Shown in pieces: positions 37,979 to 47,866 of a DNA stretch of 64,000 nucleotides. This DNA is from Ancrocorticia sp. (GTDB taxonomy: Bacteria; Actinomycetota; Actinomycetes; Actinomycetales; Actinomycetaceae): positions 1-64,000 of the forward strand of contig JALCLX010000003.1 in NCBI GenBank assembly GCA_022648165.1, read 5' to 3'. How positions within the stretch are numbered: position 1 is the first letter of the stretch; each line of letters opens with the position of its first letter. The position numbers were made by a program, and so were the translations under genes. The notes under the pieces are model-generated. The model was given only the letters and a program-made list of their open reading frames with translations. It was not told where the DNA came from and made no database searches.

Positions 37979-39448
37979 GTGGCAACAAAGTCTGCTCAGA
38001 AGACGCATACAGACAACGCTGACATCGTTGAAGAAACACCCACGAAGGTGAAGAAAACTCCGGCGAAGAAGGCATCTAAGAGGGCAGCAACGAAGAAAGA
38101 GGCACCGCAGAAGTCAAGTGCCGCTCAGCCCAAGAAGGCGGCGCGCAAGCCGAGCAGTGGGCGCAAGGGCGCTGCGAGAAAGAAAGCTATATCGGAAGAG
38201 GCAGGCGTCGCATTCAACGAGGCGGTGAATACTGATTCTTCAGAAAGCGCAGAATCCGCAGAAGATCTGGATCTGGAGGTCAACGACGAAGAGATCGTCG
38301 CTGAAGCCGTAGTACCAGAAACCGCGGAATCCGCTGACGTCGTCGACGATACGGACGAGACAGACGATAGCGATGAAGAATCGGACGATTCCGAAGAATC
38401 TGACGACACGACAGAATCGGGACCTCAACCGGCCGCTAAAGAAACACCCGCTGCCACCACAAAGGGCGCGTTCACGGTGACTGATTCGGACGATTCTGAC
38501 GAGCCCGCCGTGCGCGTCCACGTTGCGGGCGCTACGGCCGATCCCGTGAAGGACTACCTAAAGCAGATCGGCAAAGTGCCGCTTTTGAACGCGGAAGAAG
38601 AAGTAGAACTCGCCAAGCGCATTGAGGCTGGCTTGTATGCAGAGCACCTGCTGAAATCGGGCACGTTGGACCCGCAGAAGGATCGGCTCTATATACGCGA
38701 GCTCAAAGCCATCATGCGCGATGGGCAACAGGCGAAAAACCATTTGCTCGAAGCGAATTTGCGATTAGTTGTCTCCCTGGCAAAGCGGTACACGGGCCGC
38801 GGCATGCTCTTCCTGGATTTGATTCAGGAAGGAAACCTCGGCCTGGTGCGTGCAGTAGAGAAGTTCGATTACACCAAGGGCTACAAGTTCTCCACATACG
38901 CCACCTGGTGGATCCGCCAGGCTATTACTCGCGCCATGGCCGATCAAGCCCGCACGATCCGTATTCCCGTGCACATGGTGGAGGTTATCAACAAGCTGGC
39001 GCGCGTGCAGCGCCAGATGCTACAAGACCTGGGCCGCGAGCCAACCACCCAAGAGTTGGCGAAGGAACTGGACATGACGGAGGAGAAGGTCGTTGAAGTC
39101 CAAAAGTATGGCCGTGAGCCGATCTCGTTGCACACCCCACTTGGGGAGGATGGCGATTCGGAATTCGGAGATCTCATTGAAGATTCGGAGGCGGTAGTCC
39201 CGGCGGACGCCGTGGGCTTTACGCTTCTCCAAGAACAATTGCACCAGGTGTTGGACACTCTTTCGGAGCGCGAGGCCGGCGTTGTTTCGATGCGATTCGG
39301 GCTCACAGATGGCCAACCGAAAACACTGGACGAGATCGGCAAGGTCTACGGCGTGACACGCGAAAGGATTCGCCAGATCGAATCGAAGACCATGTCGAAG
39401 TTGCGCCACCCAAGCCGTTCGCAAGTCTTGCGCGATTATCTGGACTAG
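37979..39448 (+). CDS. rpoD: Primary sigma factor (RpoD/SigA/HrdB)
   Basis: The housekeeping sigma70. The N-terminal ~60 residues are Lys/Ala/Pro-rich ([16 protein letters not shown]), followed by a very acidic Asp/Glu/Ser stretch, then region 1.2 ([21 protein letters not shown]), region 2 ([42 protein letters not shown]), region 3 and region 4 ([25 protein letters not shown]). GTG 37979 is preferred because GGAAAGGG is 5 bases upstream and the product starts [11 protein letters not shown] 37964 is an in-frame alternative without an RBS. The stop shares CTAG with the convergent exonuclease stop. Confidence 0.94.
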   Translation: MATKSAQKTHTDNADIVEETPTKVKKTPAKKASKRAATKKEAPQKSSAAQPKKAARKPSSGRKGAARKKAISEEAGVAFNEAVNTDSSESAESAEDLDLEVNDEEIVAEAVVPETAESADVVDDTDETDDSDEESDDSEESDDTTESGPQPAAKETPAATTKGAFTVTDSDDSDEPAVRVHVAGATADPVKDYLKQIGKVPLLNAEEEVELAKRIEAGLYAEHLLKSGTLDPQKDRLYIRELKAIMRDGQQAKNHLLEANLRLVVSLAKRYTGRGMLFLDLIQEGNLGLVRAVEKFDYTKGYKFSTYATWWIRQAITRAMADQARTIRIPVHMVEVINKLARVQRQMLQDLGREPTTQELAKELDMTEEKVVEVQKYGREPISLHTPLGEDGDSEFGDLIEDSEAVVPADAVGFTLLQEQLHQVLDTLSEREAGVVSMRFGLTDGQPKTLDEIGKVYGVTRERIRQIESKTMSKLRHPSRSQVLRDYLD

Positions 39449-40080
39449 AGCTGATCGAATTGATGGGCGGCGGGCCACGTGAGGTCCGCCGCCCATTGTT
39501 GCGCCTGGGACCACGCCGCGGGGAGCGTCTGAGAACCGTCACGGCCAAGTGCTAACTGGCGATAGCGTACGCCCGCCGCCTCGTGGGCCATATACACCCG
39601 CAACAGATCGGCGGCGGTGCGCGCGTCAGCAAGCGCGCGATGACGGCGCTGTGGGAGAAGGCCCGCACGGTGAGCCGCATCAACCAGGCTGTGACGCCCC
39701 GGCGGCAAATAGATCTTTGAGAGTTCCATCGTGCACGCGGTGGCGCGTTGCGGTATGGAAAAAGGCACGGCTGCCGCGGCAAAAGCGGCATTGAGGAAAG
39801 CCGCATCGAAAGCGGCATTGTGGGCCACAAAAACGCGCTCAGCGAGCAGCGCGGCCACAGCGGGTGCGATCTCACTGAAGAACGGCGCGTTCGCTACATC
39901 GGCGTCCGTAATCCCGTGAATGAAGCGTGCAGCGACCGGGCGCCGCGGATTGACGAGCGTGGACCATTCGTATTCCGTGGTGGCGTCCTCGCGCAGCTGA
40001 ACGATTGCGACCTCAATGATGCGATCCCGAATTGGATCAAGACCGGTTGTTTCGCAATCGACGACGGCGAAGCCACTCAC
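39445..40080 (-). CDS. DnaQ-like DEDDh 3'-5' exonuclease
   Basis: A 211-residue exonuclease of the DnaQ superfamily. Exo I is [10 protein letters not shown], Exo II is [14 protein letters not shown] and Exo III includes [14 protein letters not shown], giving the D-E-D-D-h residues. It resembles the proofreading epsilon-type domain without a UvrC/GIY-YIG or polymerase fusion. GTG start with GGGAGGGC upstream on the minus strand. It is convergent with rpoD, overlapping by 4 bp. Confidence 0.87.
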   Translation of the reverse strand: MSGFAVVDCETTGLDPIRDRIIEVAIVQLREDATTEYEWSTLVNPRRPVAARFIHGITDADVANAPFFSEIAPAVAALLAERVFVAHNAAFDAAFLNAAFAAAAVPFSIPQRATACTMELSKIYLPPGRHSLVDAAHRAGLLPQRRHRALADARTAADLLRVYMAHEAAGVRYRQLALGRDGSQTLPAAWSQAQQWAADLTWPAAHQFDQL

Positions 40081-40167
40081 GGTTGCCCTCCCTAAAGCGA
40101 TTCCGCCTCCGGTGAACTCTGGTGGACCGATGGGAATGAAATCGCGCGAACGTGCTTTGATGGATAT

Positions 40168-40371
40168 GTGAGTACTACATTAGCTGACGAAGAGACCACC
40201 CCATTGACCGCGGCCGATCGCTGCGATGCATGCGGTGCGCGCGCTTACGTACGCATCGAACTGCCGTACGGTCAGCTCCTATTCTGTGGGCATCACGCGA
40301 ATGAACACCTGGATAAGTTGAAAGACCAGGCAATTCGTATCTGGGACGAACGCCCAACAATCAACGGCTGA
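40168..40371 (+). CDS. Small DUF7455-type protein with zinc-ribbon-like Cys/His residues
   Basis: A 67-residue protein with CDACGARAYVRIEL followed by LLFCGHHANEHLDKL, so a C-x2-C plus C-x-H-H set that could bind zinc. The family is common near sigA and topoisomerase genes of actinobacteria and has no known function. GTG start; a TTTGAT box lies 6 bases upstream (40156-40161), again with no Shine-Dalgarno. parE follows after 81 bp. Confidence 0.75.
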   Translation: MSTTLADEETTPLTAADRCDACGARAYVRIELPYGQLLFCGHHANEHLDKLKDQAIRIWDERPTING

Positions 40372-40448
40372 CAGGCCACCCGCGCGTGGGGAAACCTACA
40401 GTTTTGCGGAACGCGTGTGCCACGTGCCATGACGCGCAGAGGACCTCG

Positions 40449-40454
40449 TAGAAT
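40449..40454 (+). promoter_or_regulatory. Candidate -10 box (TAGAAT) for parE
   Basis: TAGAAT ends 7 bases before an in-frame GTG at 40462 and overlaps the ATG at 40453. If it is a promoter, parE would be leaderless and start at the GTG. Confidence 0.4.
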
Positions 40455-42564
40455 GGCCGGCGTGCCACACGAAGCTTATACCGCGCGTCACCTGCAAGTG
40501 CTTGAAGGGCTCGAAGCCGTTCGCAAGCGCCCCGGAATGTACATCGGCTCCACCGATTCCCGGGGACTGATGCACTGCCTGTGGGAAATCATCGACAACG
40601 CCGTTGACGAGGCGTTGGAAGGATATGCCCACGCCATCACAGTAGAGCTGTTCGCTGACGGCTCCGTAGAAGTGGACGACGACGGCCGTGGCGTGCCAAT
40701 TGACGAAGTGCCAGGTGTAGGGCTGAGCGGCGTCGAAGTGGTGTATACCAAACTGCACGCCGGCGGGAAATTTGGCGGCGGATCCTACACCGCATCAGGC
40801 GGCCTGCACGGCGTGGGCGCTTCCGTAGTGAACGCATTGTCGAGCCGCATGGACGTGCAGGTTGATCGCGGCGGATACACGTACCAGATGCAATTTTCCA
40901 GGGGAGAGCCCGGCCGCTTCTCCGATGGCAAGAAACAGCCGAGCCCACAGGCACCGTTCACGCCATTCACCGATTCATCCGAACTCGACAGAGTTGGCCG
41001 AGTCTCCCGCAAAAAGACGGGAACCCGGGTGCGGTACTGGGCGGACCCGGAAATTTTCCTGGCCGACGCCGAATTCTCCTACGACGAGCTCATAGAGCGA
41101 GTACGCCAGAGCGCGTTCTTGATACCGGGACTCGAGTTCACAATCAAGGACCATCGCGGCAGCGATGTATGTACGGAGGTTTTTCGCTACGACGGGGGCG
41201 TGGTGGATTTTGTGAATTTCTTAGCTAAAGACCCAGCTGTGACAGCCACCATGCACGTGAAAGGCGAAGGAGCATTCGAGGAAAACGTTCAGGTCTTCGA
41301 TTCGAAGACGGGGGCATTGCACACCCAGAGCCTCGAACGGCGCTGTGTGGTGGATGTGGCATTGCGGTGGGGAACGGGCTACGAGACCACGATTGAATCA
41401 TTTGTGAACATCATCCGCACCCCCGGGGGCGGCACCCACCAAGCGGGTTTCGAACAAGGATTGACGAAAGCGCTGCGCTCCGCGATCGAAGCGAATTCAC
41501 GCAGGCTGAAGCTGACAGCCAAGGACCCTAAGATAGAGAAGGACGACATCCTTGCGGGATTGACCGCCGTAGTGACTGTGCGACTTCCTGAACCACAATT
41601 CGAAGGTCAAACAAAGGAAATACTGGGAACGGCAGCGGTGCGCCAGATTGTGGCGAATGTTGTCGAATCGAATGTAGCGGACACCCTGTCCAGCTCGCGC
41701 CGCGACCAGAAGACGGAAACGGCGCGGCTGCTTGAGAAAATCGTTGCGGAAATGCGCGCTCGCGTCACAGCCCGGATGCACAAAGAAATCTCCCGCAGGA
41801 AGAACGCGCTAGAAAACTCCTCATTTCCCGCAAAACTCGCCGATTGCCGCAGTGAGGACGTCACGCGTACGGAACTCTTCATCGTGGAAGGCGATTCGGC
41901 GCTGGGTACTGCGCGGCTGGCTCGCTCCTCTGAATTCCAGGCGCTTCTTCCGATTCGTGGCAAGATTTTGAACGTTCAGAAGGCATCGCAAGCGGACATT
42001 CTGAAGAACGCCGAAGTGGCCGCGCTGATTCAAGTGGTGGGCGCGGGTTCGGGGCGCACATTCGACCTTTCCGCAGCGCGCTACGGAAAGGTCATTATGA
42101 TGACTGATGCGGATGTGGATGGCGCGCACATTCGCACGCTGCTACTCACATTGTTCTTCCGCTATATGAGGCCGTTGGTGGAAGCGGGACGCGTATTCGC
42201 GGCGGTACCACCGCTCCATCGCATCGAGGTCGCTGGCAGCGGCGGAAAGAAGGGCCGCTTTATCTATACGTATTCGGAAGATCAACTGCACCGCGAACTG
42301 CGTGCGCTTGAGCGATCCGGAAAACGATACAAGGAACCTATCCAACGGTACAAGGGGCTCGGTGAGATGGACGCCCAACAGCTGGCGGAAACCACAATGG
42401 ACCCCCGGCATCGCACGTTGCGAAGGATCCGCATGGAGGATGAGGCCGCGCTGCGGGAAGCGGAAGGGGTGTTCGATCTGCTCATGGGATCCGACGTGGG
42501 GCCCCGGCGCGATTTCATCGTAGAAGGCGCGAAGGATCTGGACCGCAACAGAATCGATGCGTAA
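40453..42564 (+). CDS. parE: DNA topoisomerase IV subunit B
   Basis: A GHKL-ATPase type IIA topoisomerase B subunit of about 703 residues. The ATP site contains EIIDNAVDEALEGYA, DDGRGVPID and GGLHGVGASVVNALS; the TOPRIM domain has LFIVEGDSALGTA and MTDADVDGAHIRTLLL. The shape of the RPGMYIGSTDSRGLMH start and the parC gene nearby favour topoisomerase IV over gyrase. GAGG is about 10 bases ahead of ATG 40453; GTG 40462 is the alternative start. It decatenates chromosomes with ParC. Confidence 0.9.
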   Translation: MAGVPHEAYTARHLQVLEGLEAVRKRPGMYIGSTDSRGLMHCLWEIIDNAVDEALEGYAHAITVELFADGSVEVDDDGRGVPIDEVPGVGLSGVEVVYTKLHAGGKFGGGSYTASGGLHGVGASVVNALSSRMDVQVDRGGYTYQMQFSRGEPGRFSDGKKQPSPQAPFTPFTDSSELDRVGRVSRKKTGTRVRYWADPEIFLADAEFSYDELIERVRQSAFLIPGLEFTIKDHRGSDVCTEVFRYDGGVVDFVNFLAKDPAVTATMHVKGEGAFEENVQVFDSKTGALHTQSLERRCVVDVALRWGTGYETTIESFVNIIRTPGGGTHQAGFEQGLTKALRSAIEANSRRLKLTAKDPKIEKDDILAGLTAVVTVRLPEPQFEGQTKEILGTAAVRQIVANVVESNVADTLSSSRRDQKTETARLLEKIVAEMRARVTARMHKEISRRKNALENSSFPAKLADCRSEDVTRTELFIVEGDSALGTARLARSSEFQALLPIRGKILNVQKASQADILKNAEVAALIQVVGAGSGRTFDLSAARYGKVIMMTDADVDGAHIRTLLLTLFFRYMRPLVEAGRVFAAVPPLHRIEVAGSGGKKGRFIYTYSEDQLHRELRALERSGKRYKEPIQRYKGLGEMDAQQLAETTMDPRHRTLRRIRMEDEAALREAEGVFDLLMGSDVGPRRDFIVEGAKDLDRNRIDA

Positions 42565-42621
42565 GCCGCCAAGGTGGCTCCGGTACACTGACGGGTGGAT
42601 GGAGAGATAACCAGGAGGGCA

Positions 42622-43614
42622 ATGACCGAAATCGTAGAACCGATATCGTGGCTGCCATTGGGGCCCGCGCAAGCAGGGGACCTCTATGAGCTGGTGCGGG
42701 CCACGGATCTGGCGGACGCAACTCCGTACAACACGTCGTTTGCTGAGGTCCAAGCGTATTTCGATCCCGCTTATTTGTGGCGCGCCACAGGCGCACGAAC
42801 GGCGAGTGGACGCCTCGTGGCCTTTGGACTGACCCGTATGCCATCCGCACACGGGCCGGATGTGGACGTGCTGCTCTCCGGCGGAGTGCATCCAGATTTC
42901 CGACGCCACGGTATCGGGAGGCGGCTGTTGGCGTTGCAGATGCGCACGGCTGAGCAGCTGGCCCAGGGGGAAGCGGTCCGTGCGCGTGCGTGTATGCACG
43001 TCGATTCAGGACAAACCGATTTGATGAACCTGCTACGCCGTCTGGGCTTCCAGGACGCGTATTCGTATGTGCAAATGCGCCGCCCGTTGGATGCAGACAT
43101 CGCAATCGCAGAGCCACCGGCGTATATTTCGATCGAGACGCTCGCGCAAAGCTTGGACGACGAGGTGCGGCGCTCACACAATGCGATCTTCATGGAGATG
43201 GCGCACCAAAGCCCGATGAGTGCCGAACAGTGGGCAGCCGAGCGTGCTTTTATGGATCGAGACTGGAGCTTCGTGGCACTGGACAAGCGAGGCGATAGGC
43301 CCAGGCTTGCCGGTTACCTCATCTCAGGGCGCTACGAGCAAGACTGGCAGCATTTCGGATACTCGGAAGGTTACATCGAGGAAGTCGCAGTGCACGACGA
43401 GTGGCGCGGGCTCAACCTCATTTCTGCGTTGCTGGGAACCGCGATGAACGCGTACCGTGCCGAAGGCATCGACTATGCGGGCATGGACGTGACGATCAAC
43501 CCGGAGGCGGACCAACGGGAACTCTATGAGCGGCTTGACTTCGAGCAAACTGGCCAGACATTCGTTCTGGTGAAGCCACTGGACCTACAACCGACGAACA
43601 TACGCCCCAACTAG
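42622..43614 (+). CDS. Tandem GNAT acetyltransferase (MshD-like architecture)
   Basis: A 330-residue protein with two GNAT domains: the first has HPDFRRHGIGRRLLALQM (CoA-binding R/QxxGxG/A loop) around residues 85-115, and the second VHDEWRGLNLISALLGTAM near residue 260. Mycothiol synthase MshD has such a two-domain build, but its diagnostic residues cannot be checked here, so a general N-acetyltransferase call is safer. ATG 42622 has AGGAGGG 3 bases upstream; the upstream in-frame start has none. Convergent with parC. Confidence 0.82.
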   Translation: MTEIVEPISWLPLGPAQAGDLYELVRATDLADATPYNTSFAEVQAYFDPAYLWRATGARTASGRLVAFGLTRMPSAHGPDVDVLLSGGVHPDFRRHGIGRRLLALQMRTAEQLAQGEAVRARACMHVDSGQTDLMNLLRRLGFQDAYSYVQMRRPLDADIAIAEPPAYISIETLAQSLDDEVRRSHNAIFMEMAHQSPMSAEQWAAERAFMDRDWSFVALDKRGDRPRLAGYLISGRYEQDWQHFGYSEGYIEEVAVHDEWRGLNLISALLGTAMNAYRAEGIDYAGMDVTINPEADQRELYERLDFEQTGQTFVLVKPLDLQPTNIRPN

Positions 43615-43631
43615 AGTGGCGCGCGCTGAGA

Positions 43632-46058
43632 TCACGCGATTGCCACTACGGGTGCTGCAAGCGGAGTACCGGAAGCATCGCGCCGCTCATCAACCTCCGG
43701 CAAATCCACGGGTTGGCCGCTGGCCGCAACGGCCCGCAACGGATCGATGCCAACGGCTGCGATCTGCAAGCAGTCCTCTCCTCGCAGGAAGCGCTGTGCC
43801 CGTACACCGCCCGTGCCGCGCCCTTTGGCAGGGAAACGATCCAGTGGCGTCACCTTTGCGCAACCGGGTACTGTGCCGGGAAGCGCCCCGGATGTCCCGG
43901 AGACCGTGGCGACGAGCGCGGCGCCGACGTCGTCCGTGGGTACCACTCCCAACGCGATGACATACGCGGAATCCGGCAGACGTATACCGCAGACTCCGCG
44001 GCCGGCGCGGCCCTGCGGGCGCACAGCGGAGGCTCCAAAACGCAGCAGCTGTGCCTCACTGGTGATGAGGATGATCTGATCCTGGTCGGAGCAATGCGCG
44101 GCGCCTACCACCGCATCTGTGCCTTCTAGGGTGATGGCACTCCAGGAGTTCTTGTGAGGATATGGCCCAGAGACGCGTTTGATGCGCCCCATGCGTGTGG
44201 CAAGTGCAACCGATGGCACATCCTCGTCTAACGAAACCAGGGCGAGCGGGCGTTCGCCCTTTGCGAAATGGAGGAGCTCGGTTAGCCTGGCACCGCCCGC
44301 AAGCGATGGCGCTCCCGCGGAAGGTGGAAGGGCTGGGATCGGGAGCACGTCCAAACGATAGACCATGCCGGAGGAACTGACCACACCCACGTGCCCGCGG
44401 ATTGTGGCGGGAACGCTACTGACGACGGCGTCGTGCGGCAAACGGGGCCCGCCGCGCTCTGATTGATCCGGGCCGGCTGTGCGCGCCACCAGCCCGGTTC
44501 CAGAAAGCATCACCCAGCATGGGCCATCCTCAATCTCTAGCGGCACCTCGTGTGCGGCGTGTGCGGCCACGCCGTCTGATTCCAGCAGCACCGTGCGGCG
44601 CGGAGTGCCGAATTGGCGTGCCACCTCGCCCAATTCCGCAGAAACAACGGCACGGAGCGATTCGTCTGAGGAGAGAATCTGCTGGAGTTCCTGGATCGTG
44701 CGTTCCAGTTCGGAGCGCTGTTTTTCCAGTTCGATCTGCGAATACTTCGTGAGGCGGCGCAGGCGCAACTCCAAAATGTACTCGGCCTGTTCTTCGGACA
44801 AATCGAAGACTTTCTGGAGGCGTTCGCGCGCCACAGCCGCGTCGTCGGCGGAGCGGATGACGGCGATAACCTCGTCGATATTCAGTACGGCGATCAGAAG
44901 ACCTTCTACAAGATGCAGGTCACGGCGCGCCTTCGCAAGCCGGAACTGAGTGCGCCGCCGGGTCACGGAAAGCCGGTGATCCAAAAAGACGCGCAGCAAT
45001 TCCTTCAGGCCAAGGGTGCGAGGCTGGCCATCCACCAAGGCGACATTGTTGATGGCAAAAGAATCCTCCAACGGCGTGTGCCGGTAAAGCTGGGCGAGCA
45101 CCGCCTCCGGATTGAAACCGTTCTTGATTTCCACCACAAGCCGCATCCCATGGTGCCGATCGGTGAGGTTCTGCGCGCCGGAGACCCCCTGTACTTTCTT
45201 CAGCGAGATAGCGTCCTTGAGCTTTTCGATCACTTTCTCCGGGCCAACGCCGAAAGGCAGTTCGGTGAAAACGATGCCCTTTTTGCGCGCGGTGACATTC
45301 TCGATATGGGCGGTGGCGCGGGTTCTGAAGGAGCCACGGCCTGTTTCATATGCTTCCCGCACGCCATCCAGGCCAACAATCTTCCCACCTTCGGGTAGAT
45401 CCGGGCCGGGTATGAAACGCATCAGATCCTCAAGTGAAGCATCCGGATGCTGCAGGAGATAACGGGCGCCCGCAATGACTTCAACAAGGTTGTGTGGCGG
45501 CATATTGGTGGCCATGCCCACCGCGATCCCAGATGCGCCGTTGACCAGCAGATTGGGAATGGCAGCGGGCAACACCTCCGGCTGAAGCAACGTGTTGTCG
45601 TAATTGGGAACCATATCCACAACGTCCTCGTCCAGCGAGGCTGTCATCGCAAGCGCGGCTGGCGCTAGCCGCACTTCGGTATACCGCGGCGCCGCCGGCC
45701 CGTCGTCCAAAGATCCAAAATTGCCGTGGCCGTCTACTAAGGGCAGCCGCATAGTGAAGGGCTGCGCCATGCGGACCATCGCGTCATAGATAGCGGTATC
45801 GCCGTGCGGGTGCAGCTTGCCCATCACATCGCCCACTACGCGCGATGACTTTACATGGCCCTTGTCCGGCCGCAGCCCCATCTGATCCATCTGAAAGAGG
45901 ATGCGGCGCTGTACTGGCTTGAAACCGTCCCGCGCATCGGGAAGGGCGCGTGCGTAGATGACGGAATACGAATACTCCAAGAACGACGTTCGCATCTCAG
46001 TTGAGACATCAACATCAACGATGTGTTCTTCGATCGGTTCGCTCGGCTTCTTTCGCAT
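43632..46058 (-). CDS. parC: DNA topoisomerase IV subunit A
   Basis: An 808-residue breakage-reunion subunit. The catalytic tyrosine is in [11 protein letters not shown]. The quinolone region reads [13 protein letters not shown], with Thr and Asp at the positions of E. coli ParC Ser80 and Glu84. The C-terminal beta-pinwheel region is shorter than in GyrA and lacks an obvious GyrA box, supporting ParC. The ATG follows GATACT by 6 bases on the minus strand. Partner parE lies about 3.5 kb away on the opposite strand. Confidence 0.9.
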   Translation of the reverse strand: MRKKPSEPIEEHIVDVDVSTEMRTSFLEYSYSVIYARALPDARDGFKPVQRRILFQMDQMGLRPDKGHVKSSRVVGDVMGKLHPHGDTAIYDAMVRMAQPFTMRLPLVDGHGNFGSLDDGPAAPRYTEVRLAPAALAMTASLDEDVVDMVPNYDNTLLQPEVLPAAIPNLLVNGASGIAVGMATNMPPHNLVEVIAGARYLLQHPDASLEDLMRFIPGPDLPEGGKIVGLDGVREAYETGRGSFRTRATAHIENVTARKKGIVFTELPFGVGPEKVIEKLKDAISLKKVQGVSGAQNLTDRHHGMRLVVEIKNGFNPEAVLAQLYRHTPLEDSFAINNVALVDGQPRTLGLKELLRVFLDHRLSVTRRRTQFRLAKARRDLHLVEGLLIAVLNIDEVIAVIRSADDAAVARERLQKVFDLSEEQAEYILELRLRRLTKYSQIELEKQRSELERTIQELQQILSSDESLRAVVSAELGEVARQFGTPRRTVLLESDGVAAHAAHEVPLEIEDGPCWVMLSGTGLVARTAGPDQSERGGPRLPHDAVVSSVPATIRGHVGVVSSSGMVYRLDVLPIPALPPSAGAPSLAGGARLTELLHFAKGERPLALVSLDEDVPSVALATRMGRIKRVSGPYPHKNSWSAITLEGTDAVVGAAHCSDQDQIILITSEAQLLRFGASAVRPQGRAGRGVCGIRLPDSAYVIALGVVPTDDVGAALVATVSGTSGALPGTVPGCAKVTPLDRFPAKGRGTGGVRAQRFLRGEDCLQIAAVGIDPLRAVAASGQPVDLPEVDERRDASGTPLAAPVVAIA

Positions 46059-46064
46059 TCCTTC

Positions 46065-46070
46065 AGTATC
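46065..46070 (-). promoter_or_regulatory. Candidate -10 box (GATACT) for parC
   Basis: On the minus strand GATACT ends 6 bases before the ATG at 46058. The intervening GAAGGA touches the ATG, so leaderless initiation is more likely than Shine-Dalgarno use. Confidence 0.4.
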
Positions 46071-46138
46071 GCGAATAATGAGTGGCTGCTGGTGGAGCCC
46101 GCCTGCCTGTGTTCCGTGAGATTTCCAACCTGGTGTGA

Positions 46139-46144
46139 GAGAAT
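46139..46144 (+). promoter_or_regulatory. Candidate -10 box (GAGAAT) for the DUF5998 gene
   Basis: GAGAAT ends 6 bases before the GTG at 46151; it departs from TANNNT at its first base, so it is weaker than the others. Confidence 0.3.
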
Positions 46145-46150
46145 CGGCAC

Positions 46151-46702
46151 GTGTCTGAGGTGTTATGGAACGATTTGACTCGAAGGTTTGCTCCCGATTC
46201 TCCGATCGTGGCGGATGTTGCGGCGGCTTTGCGGCCGCTCGATCCGATGGAGGCCTTCTTTATCCGGCCGGAAACGGTATTTGACCAGGACTCTGTGTTC
46301 GACGCCGTCGCCGTCTACGTACTGACTGCCCGCCACCTTGTGATTGTGGCCACGGACGTCACCTACGAACTGAGCCCGGCGGGGGATTTTGTGACGACGA
46401 CGCAGGTGGTCCCGTTGACGCACATACGCGATTACCAGATTGTGCGCCGGCGCGTGTTAGACGGCCCCGAGAAGGGGACGCTGGCCGCGATTTCCTTGCG
46501 CCTGCGATGGGGCGGCGGATGGAACGTTGACGTCCGCCCGGCTGCGTGCGACGATCCGACCTGCGAGGCCGACCATGGCTACGTGGCGATGGGGCAGACC
46601 GACGACGGAGAGCTCCTGTTGGATTCCTCGCTGTCCGCTGAGGCCTTCGCGGAAGGGCAGGCCTTTATCGATCAGCTTTTAACTGCGGTGAATCGGCTGT
46701 GA
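46151..46702 (+). CDS. DUF5998 family protein
   Basis: A 183-residue soluble protein. The beta-rich region [20 protein letters not shown] and the [20 protein letters not shown] segment suggest a PH-like fold, and the C-terminal part has [12 protein letters not shown], a possible metal-binding cluster of Cys, Asp and His. It precedes a phosphodiesterase-like gene and sepH in actinobacterial genomes. Function unknown. GTG start; the stop overlaps the next GTG (GTGA). Confidence 0.75.
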   Translation: MSEVLWNDLTRRFAPDSPIVADVAAALRPLDPMEAFFIRPETVFDQDSVFDAVAVYVLTARHLVIVATDVTYELSPAGDFVTTTQVVPLTHIRDYQIVRRRVLDGPEKGTLAAISLRLRWGGGWNVDVRPAACDDPTCEADHGYVAMGQTDDGELLLDSSLSAEAFAEGQAFIDQLLTAVNRL

Positions 46703-47823
46703 TCCCTGTTCCACATTCGCAAAGATCGCTGGAGCGAATACTTCCGGCGGCGTGCGACGCCGTAGGCTTGGGCTCCGGCCTGTCACGTGACGTACGTGCG
46801 GATCGGATGGCGTTAGATGTGCCCGAGGCGGTGCGTGTGTGCGTGGTTGTGGTGGACGGATTGGGCTGGCTGAACGTGTCCGCCCGCTTCGGGCATGCGG
46901 CTACATTGCGCTCGTGGCACGCTGCGGAGCCGTTGATGACCGTCGTTCCTTCGACCACCGCGGCGGCAATCACGGCAGTTGGCACCGGGTTGCGCCCGGG
47001 TCAAAACGCAATGCTCAGCTACGAACTCCGCTCCCCGGCCACAGGAAAGAATTTCTCCTTGATCTCCTGGGAGCAATCAGGCATGGATCCACGCACGTGG
47101 CAGTCTCAGCCGACGCTGTTCGAAAGTCTGGGGGAGGAGGCGGCCCACTGTGCGCTGGTGCAGCAGGCAAGTTTTGTTGGCTCGGGGCTCACACTGGCCG
47201 CGTTACGCGGGGCGCGCACCATCGTTGCGGAGGGACTGGAAGCCAGGGTACGTGCGGCAAGCAGTGCCTTGCATGCGGGGACGAAACTCGTCTACCTCTA
47301 CTGGGGGGAACTGGACCACATCGGCCACAAACGGGGGTGGAATTCTTCGCAGTGGACCCGCGCGCTTGAAGAACTTGACGCGGGTATGGCGTTGCTGGAA
47401 CGCAGCGTGCCGCGGGGAACGCTGATTCTTCTCACGGCCGATCACGGCATGATCGATGTGACAGAGCGGATCGACGTTGCGCAATTTCCCACGCTACTCG
47501 ACGGCGTGAGCTTGGTATCCGGCGAGGAGCGCGCCTTGCACCTGTATGCTGACGATCCGGACGCCGTGGCGGCGCGGTGGGAAGCACAGCTGGGAGACGT
47601 TTCGTGGATCGCAACAAAGAAACAGGCATTGGCCGGGCGCGTCTTCGGTGCGACGAGCGAATTTGCGGCCTCAGTGATGGGTGACGTGCTGGTCTTCCAA
47701 AAAGGTACGTTTGCCCTCGTCGATTCGCGGATGCGTGAACCTGGACGGCCATTCATGGTGGGTGTGCACGGTTCAGTGACCGAGCCAGAGATGATGGTGC
47801 CCCTGCTGATGGCGCTCACATAA
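46699..47823 (+). CDS. Alkaline-phosphatase-superfamily phosphodiesterase / nucleotide pyrophosphatase
   Basis: A 374-residue metal-dependent phosphohydrolase fold. The N-terminal metal ligand is in VVVVDGLGWLN, the nucleophile Thr/Ser region is TVVPSTTAAAITAVGTG, and the second metal site has YWGELDHIGHKRG and LILLTADHGMIDV with conserved Asp/His. It is related to type I phosphodiesterase/nucleotide pyrophosphatases. No signal peptide is evident, so it is probably cytoplasmic. It overlaps DUF5998 by 4 bp and converges on sepH. Substrate unknown. Confidence 0.85.
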   Translation: MIPVPHSQRSLERILPAACDAVGLGSGLSRDVRADRMALDVPEAVRVCVVVVDGLGWLNVSARFGHAATLRSWHAAEPLMTVVPSTTAAAITAVGTGLRPGQNAMLSYELRSPATGKNFSLISWEQSGMDPRTWQSQPTLFESLGEEAAHCALVQQASFVGSGLTLAALRGARTIVAEGLEARVRAASSALHAGTKLVYLYWGELDHIGHKRGWNSSQWTRALEELDAGMALLERSVPRGTLILLTADHGMIDVTERIDVAQFPTLLDGVSLVSGEERALHLYADDPDAVAARWEAQLGDVSWIATKKQALAGRVFGATSEFAASVMGDVLVFQKGTFALVDSRMREPGRPFMVGVHGSVTEPEMMVPLLMALT

Positions 47824-47866
47824 TAGCGCCTTGCTGGCTAACTGAGTTTCAGCGGGGCAAGCGAAT

